DNA from: Acidobacteriota bacterium | GTDB taxonomy: Bacteria; Acidobacteriota; Vicinamibacteria; Vicinamibacterales; UBA823 | DNA: 33,773 nt | Assembly: GCA_003509065.1 (NCBI GenBank) | Contig: DODG01000218.1 | Span: forward strand, 21,305-55,077 | Direction of reading: 5' to 3' | Shown here: positions 1-7,736 of the stretch, piece by piece | Position numbering within the stretch: the stretch's first letter is position 1 | Layout of the letters: every line of letters begins with the position of its first letter | The notes under the pieces: model-generated | The model's input: the letters and a program-made list of their open reading frames with translations, nothing else | Databases searched by the model: none | What the model was told of the DNA's origin: nothing | Position numbers and translations under genes: made by a program

Positions 1-147
1 GTAGGCACGGAAATCAGATATCGTATCTGCAGCGGGACGCCCCGATGCCTCCACAACTGAACTCCCTTCTTGTGCAGACACCGTGACACTCACTGTCATG
101 AGTGCGGTAGTTACCAAGCCAACGCAGTGGATAGTACGCTTCCGCAT
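1..147 (-). CDS. N-terminus of an exported protein, cut by window edge
   Basis: Reading the minus strand from an ATG at 147 gives 49 codons with no stop up to the window edge. The peptide starts with a basic Met-Arg-Lys-Arg, continues with a hydrophobic stretch of about 18 residues and reaches a typical signal peptidase I site (TVSA followed by QEG) near residue 25, so the product is probably periplasmic or outer membrane. Only about 24 residues of the mature protein are visible, too few to name a family. An ATG five bases further upstream runs into a stop after 13 codons and was rejected. No clear Shine-Dalgarno sequence precedes the chosen start. It diverges from the heme monooxygenase gene across about 195 bases. 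Confidence 0.6.
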   Translation of the reverse strand, partial: MRKRTIHCVGLVTTALMTVSVTVSAQEGSSVVEASGRPAADTISDFRAY

Positions 148-342
148 ATCATTTGACACGTGTGTACATCGTGATTAATTAAGAACCAGCACTGAATTGC
201 CGACCGCACCGACCTGATTCAACACTGAAGGTTGCTACCAAGATAGTATAAACTTTTGATCAATCGCCGTATGGGTGCAGGATTTGTCGCGTCATTGCTG
301 CAACGCCAATGCTCGTAACCACGTCTAGACTGAAAGGACCAC

Positions 343-684
343 ATGATTGTCGTTTCCAATCGAATTCCAGTAGCACCGGGTCAAGAAGCTTCGTTTGCTG
401 AACGCTTTCGTAGTCGAGCTGGACTCGTTGAAGGACATAACGGGTTTGAGCGACTTGAGATTCTCAAACCTACCCAAGTCACAATGCACGGCCGAGTCAT
501 GGGACGTTCCGCTTACCACGTCGTGCTGACGTACTGGAAACATGTTGAGGACTTTGTCGCCTGGACCGACAGTGAAGATTTTCGGACGGCACATGCTAAT
601 CGCCCACCCCCAGAAATGTTTGCGGGGGATAACGTCTTTGAACTGCACGATATTATCCAAACGGCCGAACCTCGCTCACAATGA
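343..684 (+). CDS. IsdG/HmoA-like antibiotic biosynthesis monooxygenase domain protein, probable heme-degrading monooxygenase
   Basis: This 113-residue protein has no signal peptide and the length of a single ABM ferredoxin-like domain; such proteins work as dimers in the cytosol. Three residues line up with the catalytic triad known from IsdG/IsdI heme oxygenases: Asn6 in the first strand, Trp74, and His84 ten residues later in a W-x9-H arrangement. The segment DNVFELHDI near residue 96 matches the family's last strand. Conservation of all three favours oxidative heme cleavage to release iron over the quinol-type monooxygenases that share the fold. A Shine-Dalgarno-like GAAAGGA lies eight bases upstream of the ATG. 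The gene stands alone, with its own space before the PQQ dehydrogenase. No heme transporter is visible nearby, so physiological iron acquisition is inference. Confidence 0.85.
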   Translation: MIVVSNRIPVAPGQEASFAERFRSRAGLVEGHNGFERLEILKPTQVTMHGRVMGRSAYHVVLTYWKHVEDFVAWTDSEDFRTAHANRPPPEMFAGDNVFELHDIIQTAEPRSQ

Positions 685-770
685 TGTAACCAACAAGCGC
701 GCTGCGTATCACGCTTAAGCCACAAAAGCAGGGGGGAAGGTAATGATTAGCACCTCAGCCTCTCGACTCT

Positions 771-779
771 TGCTATAAT
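771..779 (+). promoter_or_regulatory. Extended -10 promoter of the PQQ dehydrogenase gene
   Basis: TGCTATAAT is a perfect TATAAT preceded by the TGn extension, 43 bases upstream of the ATG at 822. No good -35 hexamer is found at 16-18 bases, which fits an extended -10 sigma-70 promoter. The predicted start of transcription is near 786. Confidence 0.5.
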
Positions 780-782
780 CAC

Positions 783-795
783 AACACTTAGTGTT
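783..795. promoter_or_regulatory. Inverted repeat over the predicted transcription start
   Basis: AACAC-TTA-GTGTT is a perfect 5-bp inverted repeat directly after the TATAAT at 774-779. Its position over the predicted start of transcription would suit a repressor operator. Short repeats of this size also occur by chance. Confidence 0.25.
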
Positions 796-821
796 CCATC
801 GTTTTCTTTGGGAGAAATATT

Positions 822-2948
822 ATGAGTGTAAGCCTGACGCGCTGTTGGCGCCGCTCCTGTTCTTATGCCGTGCTGAGCCTAGGCCTTCTGGTCGTAACGT
901 CTAATTTCGCCCTAGCGCAAGTCGCACCAGACCGTGGCAACGTCTATGGGGAATGGCGATACCAGAGTGCCGACGCCTGGGGAACCCGCTACTCCCCCTT
1001 GAAACAAATTAACGCCGATAACTTCGAAGACCTTGAAGTGGCCTGGATTTGGGAGGGTGGAAACTTTGGTCGAACGCCAGTCTCGACTTCTAAATCTACC
1101 CCAACCTACATCGACGGCCTTCTGTACACCGTCGCCGGTGAACGTCGCACGGTGGTGGCAATCGAACCGAGTACGGGAGAGACACTCTGGACATACCGTG
1201 AACCCAGCACCAAGCGGTGGGAGCGCTCGATGCGAGCCAGCTACGGCAAGGGTGTGGCCTATAACGAAATTAATGGTCGCGGAATCATCTATGTGATTAC
1301 CCCAGCTTTTTTCCTCCACGCTCTTGACGCCAAAACGGGTGCACACTTGGAAAACTGGGGACAAGCCGTACCACTCCCGGGCTTTCCCAAAACAGGTGTC
1401 GTCGACCTCTTACCGGACCTGTTGGAAGATTGGGGACCTTGGCAAGCTTATAACCAGCCTTTCGACCCAGACTACGGTATTCCGAAAGACCTCGGCTATA
1501 TCACAAGTTCCTCTCCAGCTATTGTGGTGAATGGCGTTGTTGTTGTAGGCAATTCAGCGGAACAAGGCTACAACCAAACTCGTGCGGAAAACGTACCTGG
1601 CGATATCCTTGGATATGATGCAGCAACTGGTGAACACCTCTGGAAATTCCACGTCATTCCACGACCGGGTGAATTCGGACACGACACCTGGTTAAATGAT
1701 GCTTGGCAGTACACTGGGGATGTTTCCTCCTGGGCCCCATTGTCGGCCGATGAAGAACGTGGGCTCGTCTTTATCCCGACTAATCCGCCAACCATTGACT
1801 ACTACGGTGGCCATCGACCTGGAGACAATCTGTACGGCACAAGCGTCATTGCGCTCGATGTCCAGACAGGCGAACGAGTGTGGCACTTCCAAACCGTTCA
1901 TAATGATCAGTGGAACTACGACCTCCCTAACGTCCCGATTGTGGCTGACCTCACAGTGGATGGCGAGCAGATTCCCGCCGTGATCCAGAACACGAAACAG
2001 GGGTTGATATTCGCCTTCAACCGGGAAACCGGGGAACCCATCTGGCCAATTGAAGAGCGTCAAGTTCCCGAGACCGTGGTGCCAGGTAACTGGACCTCAC
2101 CAACACAGCCGTTCCCAACAAAACCTGACCCGGTGGAACCGATTGGCTTGACTGAAGACAACGTAATCGACTTCACACCGGAATTACATGCCGAGGCGCT
2201 CGAAATCATGAGCCGCTACAACATTGGTGGTCCCTACATGCCACGGTTGCATGAAGGCAATACTGTTGGAGTCGAAGCGAACGTGCGTTGTAGCGGTGGC
2301 GTGAACATTACGCATCCAGTCTCAATGGACCCAACGACCGGCATTATGTACGTCTCGTCAAATATGGGTTGCAGTGCGGGCTCGGTCGCTCCAGGTATTG
2401 ACAATGACGAACCTGACAATCCAATGACGACAGGCGTAACGATCGTGGATTGGGTTGCGGGTCCTGGTGGACGACTTACGGGCCCTCAAGGACTTCCGAT
2501 TTTCAAGCCACCATACAGCCGCATTACAGCGGTCGACATGAATACAGGGGAACACCTCTGGTGGGTTCCCACCGGCACTACACCGGATCGAATCGTTAAC
2601 CACGCAGCCCTTCAGAGCACAAACAATCCTGAAGGAAAGAATCTCGGTCAGTGGCTCCGTGATGAAGGTCGAACTGGTGGTGGAGGGCCAGCAATTTCGA
2701 TGGTGGCTGGTGACCTGCTTGTCATGACCGACGGGCGTCGAGGTGAACCGGTCCTCCATGCAGTTGATAAGACGACTGGATCTCTGGTGGGCACGGTTGA
2801 AATTCCGACAACAGGACAATATGGAATGATGACTTATGCGCACGACGGCGTGCAGCATATCGTTGTCCAGATTGGTGGTCAGCAGTATCCAAGTTCGCTC
2901 GTAGCACTACGGCTGCCGGGCCTGGTCCAAAGCGCTGAAGCCCACTGA
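822..2948 (+). CDS. Exported PQQ-dependent dehydrogenase (quinoprotein glucose dehydrogenase-like)
   Basis: The 708-residue protein begins with a signal peptide cleaved after about residue 32 (FALA followed by QVA). The rest is a large beta-propeller of the pyrroloquinoline-quinone dehydrogenase family. Visible hallmarks are the opening EWRYQSADAWGTRYSPL (conserved in glucose and alcohol quinoproteins), repeated blade motifs such as GLLYTVAGERRTVVAIEPSTG and VIALDVQTGERVWHFQ, and HNDQWNYDLPNVPIVADL, close to the HDxWDxDLP motif of membrane glucose dehydrogenases. It lacks the N-terminal membrane helices of Gcd and has no CxxCH heme-c site, so it should be a soluble periplasmic enzyme handing electrons to an unseen acceptor. 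The substrate is probably a sugar or alcohol but cannot be read from sequence. A GGGAGAA Shine-Dalgarno supports the ATG. No PQQ biosynthesis gene lies in the window. Confidence 0.9.
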   Translation: MSVSLTRCWRRSCSYAVLSLGLLVVTSNFALAQVAPDRGNVYGEWRYQSADAWGTRYSPLKQINADNFEDLEVAWIWEGGNFGRTPVSTSKSTPTYIDGLLYTVAGERRTVVAIEPSTGETLWTYREPSTKRWERSMRASYGKGVAYNEINGRGIIYVITPAFFLHALDAKTGAHLENWGQAVPLPGFPKTGVVDLLPDLLEDWGPWQAYNQPFDPDYGIPKDLGYITSSSPAIVVNGVVVVGNSAEQGYNQTRAENVPGDILGYDAATGEHLWKFHVIPRPGEFGHDTWLNDAWQYTGDVSSWAPLSADEERGLVFIPTNPPTIDYYGGHRPGDNLYGTSVIALDVQTGERVWHFQTVHNDQWNYDLPNVPIVADLTVDGEQIPAVIQNTKQGLIFAFNRETGEPIWPIEERQVPETVVPGNWTSPTQPFPTKPDPVEPIGLTEDNVIDFTPELHAEALEIMSRYNIGGPYMPRLHEGNTVGVEANVRCSGGVNITHPVSMDPTTGIMYVSSNMGCSAGSVAPGIDNDEPDNPMTTGVTIVDWVAGPGGRLTGPQGLPIFKPPYSRITAVDMNTGEHLWWVPTGTTPDRIVNHAALQSTNNPEGKNLGQWLRDEGRTGGGGPAISMVAGDLLVMTDGRRGEPVLHAVDKTTGSLVGTVEIPTTGQYGMMTYAHDGVQHIVVQIGGQQYPSSLVALRLPGLVQSAEAH

Positions 2949-2986
2949 GCCGATCACGACGGCTGCCGTGCAAAATAGAACCACTG

Positions 2987-3013
2987 CGCCCGGGGCGAGA
3001 AAAACCCCGGGCG
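2987..3013. terminator. Bidirectional hairpin terminator between convergent genes
   Basis: A perfect 9-bp G+C-rich stem (CGCCCGGGG pairing with CCCCGGGCG) encloses a 9-base A-rich loop. It lies 38 bases after the PQQ dehydrogenase stop and 28 bases beyond the stop of the minus-strand flavoprotein gene. A short T-rich run (TATTTCT) follows on the plus strand, and the loop reads TTTTT on the minus strand. It probably ends transcription from both sides. Confidence 0.8.
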
Positions 3014-3041
3014 TATTTCTGTGCCATTCTCTCCAGAGTGT

Positions 3042-4268
3042 TTAGGATTCCAGGTCGAAAAAATTCTCGACACTGGGTGTGCTGCGTAAAGGGCGCGTTC
3101 TTGCCAGTCGACTACCCGCTTGAGGCTCGCGGAGAAGAGCAAACCGGCTGATCGCGCGGTCAACAATCCGCTGTTGGACCTCTAAATCTGGCTCCAGCGA
3201 CCACACACCACGCTCCCTGGTACTCCCGAGCGCAATGCCATCCGACCGTGGCATGCATCCAAACTGGTAGTTCACCTCAGGCTGCGGTACCAGAAACGTC
3301 AATTGTCCCTTATACGGAATCAGCGTGTGATCAGTAAAGATATCTCGTGCGCCAAGGCCAGTGCAGTTAACGATCACTGACTCTTTAAGCATCATAAGGT
3401 CACCCGGGGACGCGAACTTTCTGATCACGGTACGCCCGCCGAATAGACGCACGTCCCGGAGCATGGCTTCAAGAAACAGCGTCGGCTCAATTCGCATCGA
3501 GATCCGTCGGGAGGCATACGGCGTCGTAAATGGGTGCTCGCCTGGGTGAAGGATCTCTCGCCCGGCTTCCAGATTGGCTATAGCCGAAGGCAACAATCCT
3601 TCCGCGTCTGGTTCACGTGATGCTTGTCTCCTTGAGGTGGGCAACTCCTCCATCGTGCCGTACGAATCCATCCAAGAGACGCCGTAGTTGGCACCCGCAA
3701 ACAGCTGAAGCTGACGGTAGGAAATCTCAGCCGCCTCACGGAATTGCACTTCCCAGGCTGACGCACGTCGAGCCGACAGAAGCCCTGATGTCGGTGAAAA
3801 GACACCGTATGCCATATTCGACGTCGTATGAGGCGGCACTGCGGCTGTATAAATCGTCACGTCACAACCTCGACGTTGGAGCTGTCGCGTAGCAGCAAGA
3901 CCCACAGCTCCAGACCCGAGAACCGCAACTTTGCGATCGCCATTGATCGCGTCCAAGGCCATATCAGCCGCCATGGCACCAGTGCCCCACGCCAAGGATA
4001 GACCAGCCCCACCATGTCCGTAATTGTGAATGACGGTCTTGTCGTCAAATTTCTCAGCCTCGAGCCTGAACCCCGTAGGTCGATGAGGGCGCAAACCGAC
4101 CGTTGTGCGAATCACGCGATCCCAAGAAGCTCGGATTGGTGGCAGATAAAACATCGGCCGCCGCGACGGCAACGCGATGTTTGTCATCTGTTTCGGTGCA
4201 GCACAACCACCAAAACCAAATCCTAGAGCCGCCATACTGCCAGTCTTGAGTAAAGTCCGTCGGTTCAT
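3042..4268 (-). CDS. Tat-exported D-amino-acid oxidase-like FAD oxidoreductase with permuted order
   Basis: The 408-residue protein starts with a twin-arginine-like motif (NRRTLLK) and a lipobox ending FGGC, Cys22, so it is probably a Tat-exported lipoprotein. It belongs to the D-amino-acid oxidase/FAD oxidoreductase fold, but the motifs appear in an unusual order. The C-terminal signature of D-amino-acid oxidases (GLRP at 58-61, then VIHNYGHGGAGLSLAWG around 79-95) comes before the dinucleotide-binding GSGAVG at 118-123, which is normally at the N-terminus. The protein ends just where the GLRP block would be expected. CTGLGARDIF near residue 305 matches the family's substrate-domain NCTGLGA motif. 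A strong CAGGAGGAG Shine-Dalgarno precedes the ATG. The likely reaction is oxidation of an amine or amino acid in the periplasm; the substrate is unknown. Confidence 0.85.
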   Translation of the reverse strand: MNRRTLLKTGSMAALGFGFGGCAAPKQMTNIALPSRRPMFYLPPIRASWDRVIRTTVGLRPHRPTGFRLEAEKFDDKTVIHNYGHGGAGLSLAWGTGAMAADMALDAINGDRKVAVLGSGAVGLAATRQLQRRGCDVTIYTAAVPPHTTSNMAYGVFSPTSGLLSARRASAWEVQFREAAEISYRQLQLFAGANYGVSWMDSYGTMEELPTSRRQASREPDAEGLLPSAIANLEAGREILHPGEHPFTTPYASRRISMRIEPTLFLEAMLRDVRLFGGRTVIRKFASPGDLMMLKESVIVNCTGLGARDIFTDHTLIPYKGQLTFLVPQPEVNYQFGCMPRSDGIALGSTRERGVWSLEPDLEVQQRIVDRAISRFALLREPQAGSRLARTRPLRSTPSVENFFDLES

Positions 4269-4291
4269 GCACTCCTCCTGATGTAACTCCT

Positions 4292-4320
4292 ATCTCAACT
4301 TACGACACCCATTACGTCAA
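4292..4320 (-). promoter_or_regulatory. Candidate promoter of the D-amino-acid oxidase-like gene
   Basis: On the minus strand TTGACG is followed after 17 bases by TGAGAT. The -35 is good and the -10 poor (three of six). It lies 24-52 bases upstream of the ATG and overlaps the opposing candidate promoter at 4300-4328. Confidence 0.3.
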
Positions 4321-4328
4321 GGTATACT
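4300..4328 (+). promoter_or_regulatory. Candidate promoter of the CMD-family gene
   Basis: TTACGA, a 17-base spacer and TATACT (five of six) precede the gene at 4412 by about 84 bases. The same GGTATACTT string recurs upstream of MBL gene 1 (5166-5174). Confidence 0.35.
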
Positions 4329-4411
4329 TTTTTAGTCACCCGGACCGAAAACAGGGTCCCAGGGGGTTGTGGCGAAAGTCTCTAACCTAGTTGCTTGAAG
4401 TGAGGTGTGTC

Positions 4412-5098
4412 ATGTGTTCGAAGCCTAGTTTGTTATTGACCATGGGTTTTTTACTGCTGAGTCTGCCCATACCTGCCGCTGAGCAATCGGACAGCGACTC
4501 GCAAGGGGTCGCTGTACCATTCAGTTGGATTCGTGTAGTGCCTTACGAGGCATCCCAAGGTGAGCTTCGGCGCCTCTACGATATCGTGGGTGGCGCTAGC
4601 GGAAATATTGACAATGTGGTGAAGGTACACAGCCTTCGCCCTCACACCCTTGAAGGTCACTACACGTTGTATCGCTCTGTCCTACATGATCCGGCGAATC
4701 AACTGCCGGCGTGGCTTCTTGAAACACTTGGTGTCTACACGAGTCTTTTAAACCACGGGGACTACAGTGTGGCACATCATGCCCTTGGGCTTCGTCGCGC
4801 CTTAGCTCAGGACAAACGAACAGATGCGATTCTTGAAGCGCTCGAGAGCGACCAACCCGATATGGCATTTTCAGGAAAAGAACTCGCCTTACTCCTTTAC
4901 GCGCGACAACTCACCCTCACACCGAGACATATCGAAAAAGCAGATATTGAGCGGCTCCGGAGCGCCGGTGCGACAGATGGCGAGATCCTTGAAGCGAATC
5001 AGGTGGTGTCCTACTTTAATTATGCAAACCGTGTGCTCAACGGCTTGGGCGTAACGACGGAAGGAGACGTAATTGGCACCTCACCACGGACCCGCTAA
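4412..5098 (+). CDS. Exported carboxymuconolactone decarboxylase/AhpD-fold protein lacking catalytic cysteines
   Basis: The 228-residue product aligns in pattern with the peroxidase-related CMD family: an opening WIRVVPYEAS block, the segment HSLRPHTLEGHYTLYRSVLH, and YFNYANRVLNGLGVTTEGD near the end. Members normally carry an N-x-C-x-Y-C-x-x-H redox motif. Here the equivalent segment, residues 114-122, is NHGDYSVAH, with Gly116 and Ser119 where the two cysteines should be, and no cysteine remains after the signal peptide. Peroxidase or disulfide chemistry is therefore unlikely; the surviving histidines (122-123) may serve a decarboxylase-like or unknown role. The ATG at 4412 is preferred over a TTG at 4391 because it follows a GAGGTG Shine-Dalgarno and starts a clean signal peptide ending near AAEQ. 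It diverges from the flavoprotein gene and precedes MBL hydrolase 1 by 111 bases. Confidence 0.85.
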   Translation: MCSKPSLLLTMGFLLLSLPIPAAEQSDSDSQGVAVPFSWIRVVPYEASQGELRRLYDIVGGASGNIDNVVKVHSLRPHTLEGHYTLYRSVLHDPANQLPAWLLETLGVYTSLLNHGDYSVAHHALGLRRALAQDKRTDAILEALESDQPDMAFSGKELALLLYARQLTLTPRHIEKADIERLRSAGATDGEILEANQVVSYFNYANRVLNGLGVTTEGDVIGTSPRTR

Positions 5099-5167
5099 GG
5101 CGGTACCTGGTAACAAGCTAGGCAATGAGTGCGGTCGAGGCTCTGGCCGTTCTCAGCCAGACTCAGG

Positions 5168-5173
5168 TATACT
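5168..5173 (+). promoter_or_regulatory. Candidate -10 element of MBL gene 1
   Basis: TATACT within GGTATACTTC lies 37 bases upstream of the ATG at 5210. No convincing -35 accompanies it, so this is weak evidence that the gene has its own promoter. Confidence 0.3.
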
Positions 5174-5209
5174 TCCGCTGTTCTACACATTTTTCTTGGG
5201 AGGCGAATA

Positions 5210-6097
5210 ATGAAACGAACTCTGGCATTGGTTGTGCTGATCGCTGCAGGCGTGGTGGCCATAGTGACTGGGCCAGGTGCCCAAGAGAATGTCGCAGAAA
5301 TCGCGCAAGTGAAAGACAACCTGTACGTCATTACGGGTGGGGGTGGCAATACTGCGGCGTTTGTTACAGAGAACGGTGTGGTGGTGGTCGACACCAAAGT
5401 GCCCAACTGGGGAAATGCGATTCTTGACAAGATTCGGACCGTAACTGACCAACCAGTCACGATGATTCTCAATACCCATACGCATTTTGATCATGTGGGT
5501 AGTAATACGGACTTCGCACAGCCGGTCGAAGTGATCGCGCATGCGAATACCAAGATCAATATGGAAAAGATGGAACAGTTTCAGACTGCTGCAGCGCAAC
5601 AGTACTTACCAAGTCGAACCTTTGACAACACACTCACACTGCTCGAGGGGGACGACCAAATCGATCTGTATTACTTTGGGCGAGGCCACACGAATGGTGA
5701 CGCGATTATCGTCTTTCCATCGCTAGGCGTAGCCCATACGGGAGATCTATTTGCCTGGAAGGGAACGCCGTTCATTGACACCGACAACGGTGGTAGTGGC
5801 GTCGAGTACCCGGATACGGTATTAGGGGCTGCAGACGGCATTACTGGCGTCGATACTGTTATCCCTGGACACCGCGAAATCTCAAGCTGGGCCGATTTCC
5901 GAGAGTTCGGAGAATTCAACCGTGATTTCCTCGCAGCAGTGCGACGCGGTATGGCCGAGGGCAAATCAGCACAAGAGACCACCGAGTCACTGAACTTGCC
6001 AGCCCGCTATGCCGACTACCAATTGCAAGTGGGTCAAATTGCCAGCGCTGCAGCCAATGTCGAAGCAATCTACGCTGAACTTAACGCGGAGCAATGA
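5210..6097 (+). CDS. Exported MBL-fold metallo-hydrolase, paralogue 1
   Basis: A 295-residue metallo-beta-lactamase-fold hydrolase. It has a signal peptide ending near residue 24 (GPGA followed by QEN) and the metal-binding signature NTHTHFDHVGSN, giving His90, His92, Asp94 and His95. Further ligands are probably His160 (FGRGHTNGD), Asp179 (HTGDLFA) and His221 (IPGHRE). The set is complete, so a dinuclear zinc enzyme in the periplasm is expected. The substrate is unknown; relatives include lactonases, thioesterases and SoxH-like proteins, and sequence alone does not make it a beta-lactam resistance enzyme. The start at 5210 is chosen because TGGGAGGCG lies at Shine-Dalgarno distance; an earlier in-frame start would bury the signal peptide. 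It aligns end to end with the gene at 18936-19832. Confidence 0.9.
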   Translation: MKRTLALVVLIAAGVVAIVTGPGAQENVAEIAQVKDNLYVITGGGGNTAAFVTENGVVVVDTKVPNWGNAILDKIRTVTDQPVTMILNTHTHFDHVGSNTDFAQPVEVIAHANTKINMEKMEQFQTAAAQQYLPSRTFDNTLTLLEGDDQIDLYYFGRGHTNGDAIIVFPSLGVAHTGDLFAWKGTPFIDTDNGGSGVEYPDTVLGAADGITGVDTVIPGHREISSWADFREFGEFNRDFLAAVRRGMAEGKSAQETTESLNLPARYADYQLQVGQIASAAANVEAIYAELNAEQ

Positions 6098-6194
6098 CAC
6101 ACACGTGATCCTGAAGCCGTTCAAAAGCTCTTACGTGTAATAGGATAGTTCTGCTCGCATTCCAGCATTGTTTGCCCCTTCAAGGAGACTGTTC

Positions 6195-7082
6195 ATGCAT
6201 TCATGGGTCCTCTCGTTGCTTGCGTTTTCATACCTTTTGATTGGAGCGAATAGCTTCGCACAAGAACTCCCGGTTCCTGTCCCAGTTCCAGACGGCTTTC
6301 GTGCCAATCGAACGTCTTATTCCGCAATTATGGATGTACTTGATTCGCAACGGACGACCGTGACCCAAGCACAACTCGACCAACTGAAAACACTGCAAAT
6401 TGAAAAGATTTGGGGAGCACTCGGCGACTATAAAGTCAACTATGTCCGAGGATTTACTAGTACCCAACCTGGGACTCGGCTTGTTGGTCGTGCTTTAACG
6501 ATGCGGTTCCTCCCTCCACGTCCTGACTTTGTCGACGCGATTGATACACTCGCCAAAGAAGGTGACTGGGATCGTCGGTACTACGCGCGAGCAGCAGAAG
6601 AAGCCCAGCCAAGTGATGTGATTGTTGCAGACCTGGGAGGCAATGACGGCCACAATTTATTTGGCGACATGGGGGCTCTTGGGATCAAGCTGCGGGGAGC
6701 TTCGGGTGTCGTGATCGATGGTGGGAGCCGCGATCTTCGTGAACTCCAAGGAGATGACTTCGCAGACTTTCCGGTCTTCGCGCGATTCTTCGACGTACAT
6801 ACCACGAGCTGGCTCGGCGCAGACTGGAACACGCCAATTCGTTTCGGCACGGTGACCGTATTGCCTGGAGATATCGTCGTCGCAGAAGAAGAAGGAATCC
6901 TGTTTTTCCCAGCCCACCTCGTGGAAACGATCCTCGAGCAGGCAGCCGCAGGAGATTTGGCGGAGGATTATCAGCGGGAACTCTTGCGGTCGCGAGATCA
7001 TCGTTTTCGCGACGTCTATCCTCTTTCCCCAGAACTTAGACAACAATACGAACGCCGTTCTCGTACGCCACCAGACCCTTAA
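6195..7082 (+). CDS. Exported RraA/HMG-aldolase-like family protein
   Basis: The 295-residue protein has a signal peptide ending NSFA before QELP at about residue 22 and a RraA-like domain from about residue 70. Family features are the GDMGALG segment (157-163), GVVIDGGSRDLREL with the Arg179-Asp180 pair that supports metal and substrate binding in 4-hydroxy-4-methyl-2-oxoglutarate aldolases, and VLPGDIVVAEEEGILFFP near 222. The usual Asp in the last motif is Glu. The family includes aldolases, oxaloacetate decarboxylases and the RNase E regulator RraA. Export makes an RNase role very unlikely and a periplasmic aldolase or decarboxylase more plausible. The ATG at 6195 follows AAGGAGA; a TTG 27 bases upstream is in frame but lacks support. 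It starts a close-packed run with the cupin and M28 genes. Confidence 0.85.
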   Translation: MHSWVLSLLAFSYLLIGANSFAQELPVPVPVPDGFRANRTSYSAIMDVLDSQRTTVTQAQLDQLKTLQIEKIWGALGDYKVNYVRGFTSTQPGTRLVGRALTMRFLPPRPDFVDAIDTLAKEGDWDRRYYARAAEEAQPSDVIVADLGGNDGHNLFGDMGALGIKLRGASGVVIDGGSRDLRELQGDDFADFPVFARFFDVHTTSWLGADWNTPIRFGTVTVLPGDIVVAEEEGILFFPAHLVETILEQAAAGDLAEDYQRELLRSRDHRFRDVYPLSPELRQQYERRSRTPPDP

Positions 7083-7138
7083 ACCGTTTTCGCGTTAATC
7101 GAAGATTACCCAGAAAAAGAGACACTTGGAGAATCGGA

Positions 7139-7708
7139 ATGCCAAGAAATTTACTAACGATACTGATTAGCTGCACCCTATCACTACCGGTTGTCGCGAT
7201 GGCTCAGGAAACTGCAGACGCGTTGCCAGCAACCGACATTCTCAAGGCCGAGATTGAGGCGGTGCTTAACAGCCCTGATGGCGGTGTCGATCGACAGGTC
7301 AGGGTCATCGATACCGGACATTCGCAGGTCGCGATCGGGATCCTGCATCGTGGTCCTGTAGCGCCTGATGGAACTGCCGTTACCGGCTTTACGCATTCAA
7401 AAGTCACTGAGGTGTACTATGTCGTGTCGGGGTCTGGCACGCTGACAACAGGCGGTACCTTACTCGATGTAGTCGCCCGACCACCCGACAGCGACTCGGT
7501 AACCATCCTCGCAGGGCCAGGTGCTTCGGCGACCACACGTGATGGGTATAGTCGTCAGGTGTCAGCAGGCGACATTATCGTCATTCCAGCAGGATTGTTT
7601 CATGGCTGGCAACACGTTGAAGATCACGTCACGTATCTGAGTATCCGACCTGACCCTGACCGTGTGTTACCAGCGGGGTATATTAATCCGGCACTTCAGG
7701 ATAACTGA
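7139..7708 (+). CDS. Exported cupin-domain protein
   Basis: The 189-residue product has a short signal peptide ending VAMA before QETA at about residue 22, then a single cupin beta-barrel. The first motif is around FTHSKVTEVYYVVSGSGTL, with His and Glu spaced as possible metal ligands. The second is GDIIVIPAGLFHGWQHV, with one His. Cupins of this kind may bind metal as dioxygenases or isomerases, or bind small ligands without catalysis, and nothing visible decides between these. A TTGGAGAA Shine-Dalgarno precedes the ATG. The gene lies 56 bases after the RraA-like gene and 28 bases before the M28 peptidase gene, all on one strand, so the three are probably co-transcribed. Confidence 0.85.
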   Translation: MPRNLLTILISCTLSLPVVAMAQETADALPATDILKAEIEAVLNSPDGGVDRQVRVIDTGHSQVAIGILHRGPVAPDGTAVTGFTHSKVTEVYYVVSGSGTLTTGGTLLDVVARPPDSDSVTILAGPGASATTRDGYSRQVSAGDIIVIPAGLFHGWQHVEDHVTYLSIRPDPDRVLPAGYINPALQDN

Positions 7709-7736
7709 CAAAGGTAGACAAGAAAGGTTTCACGTC

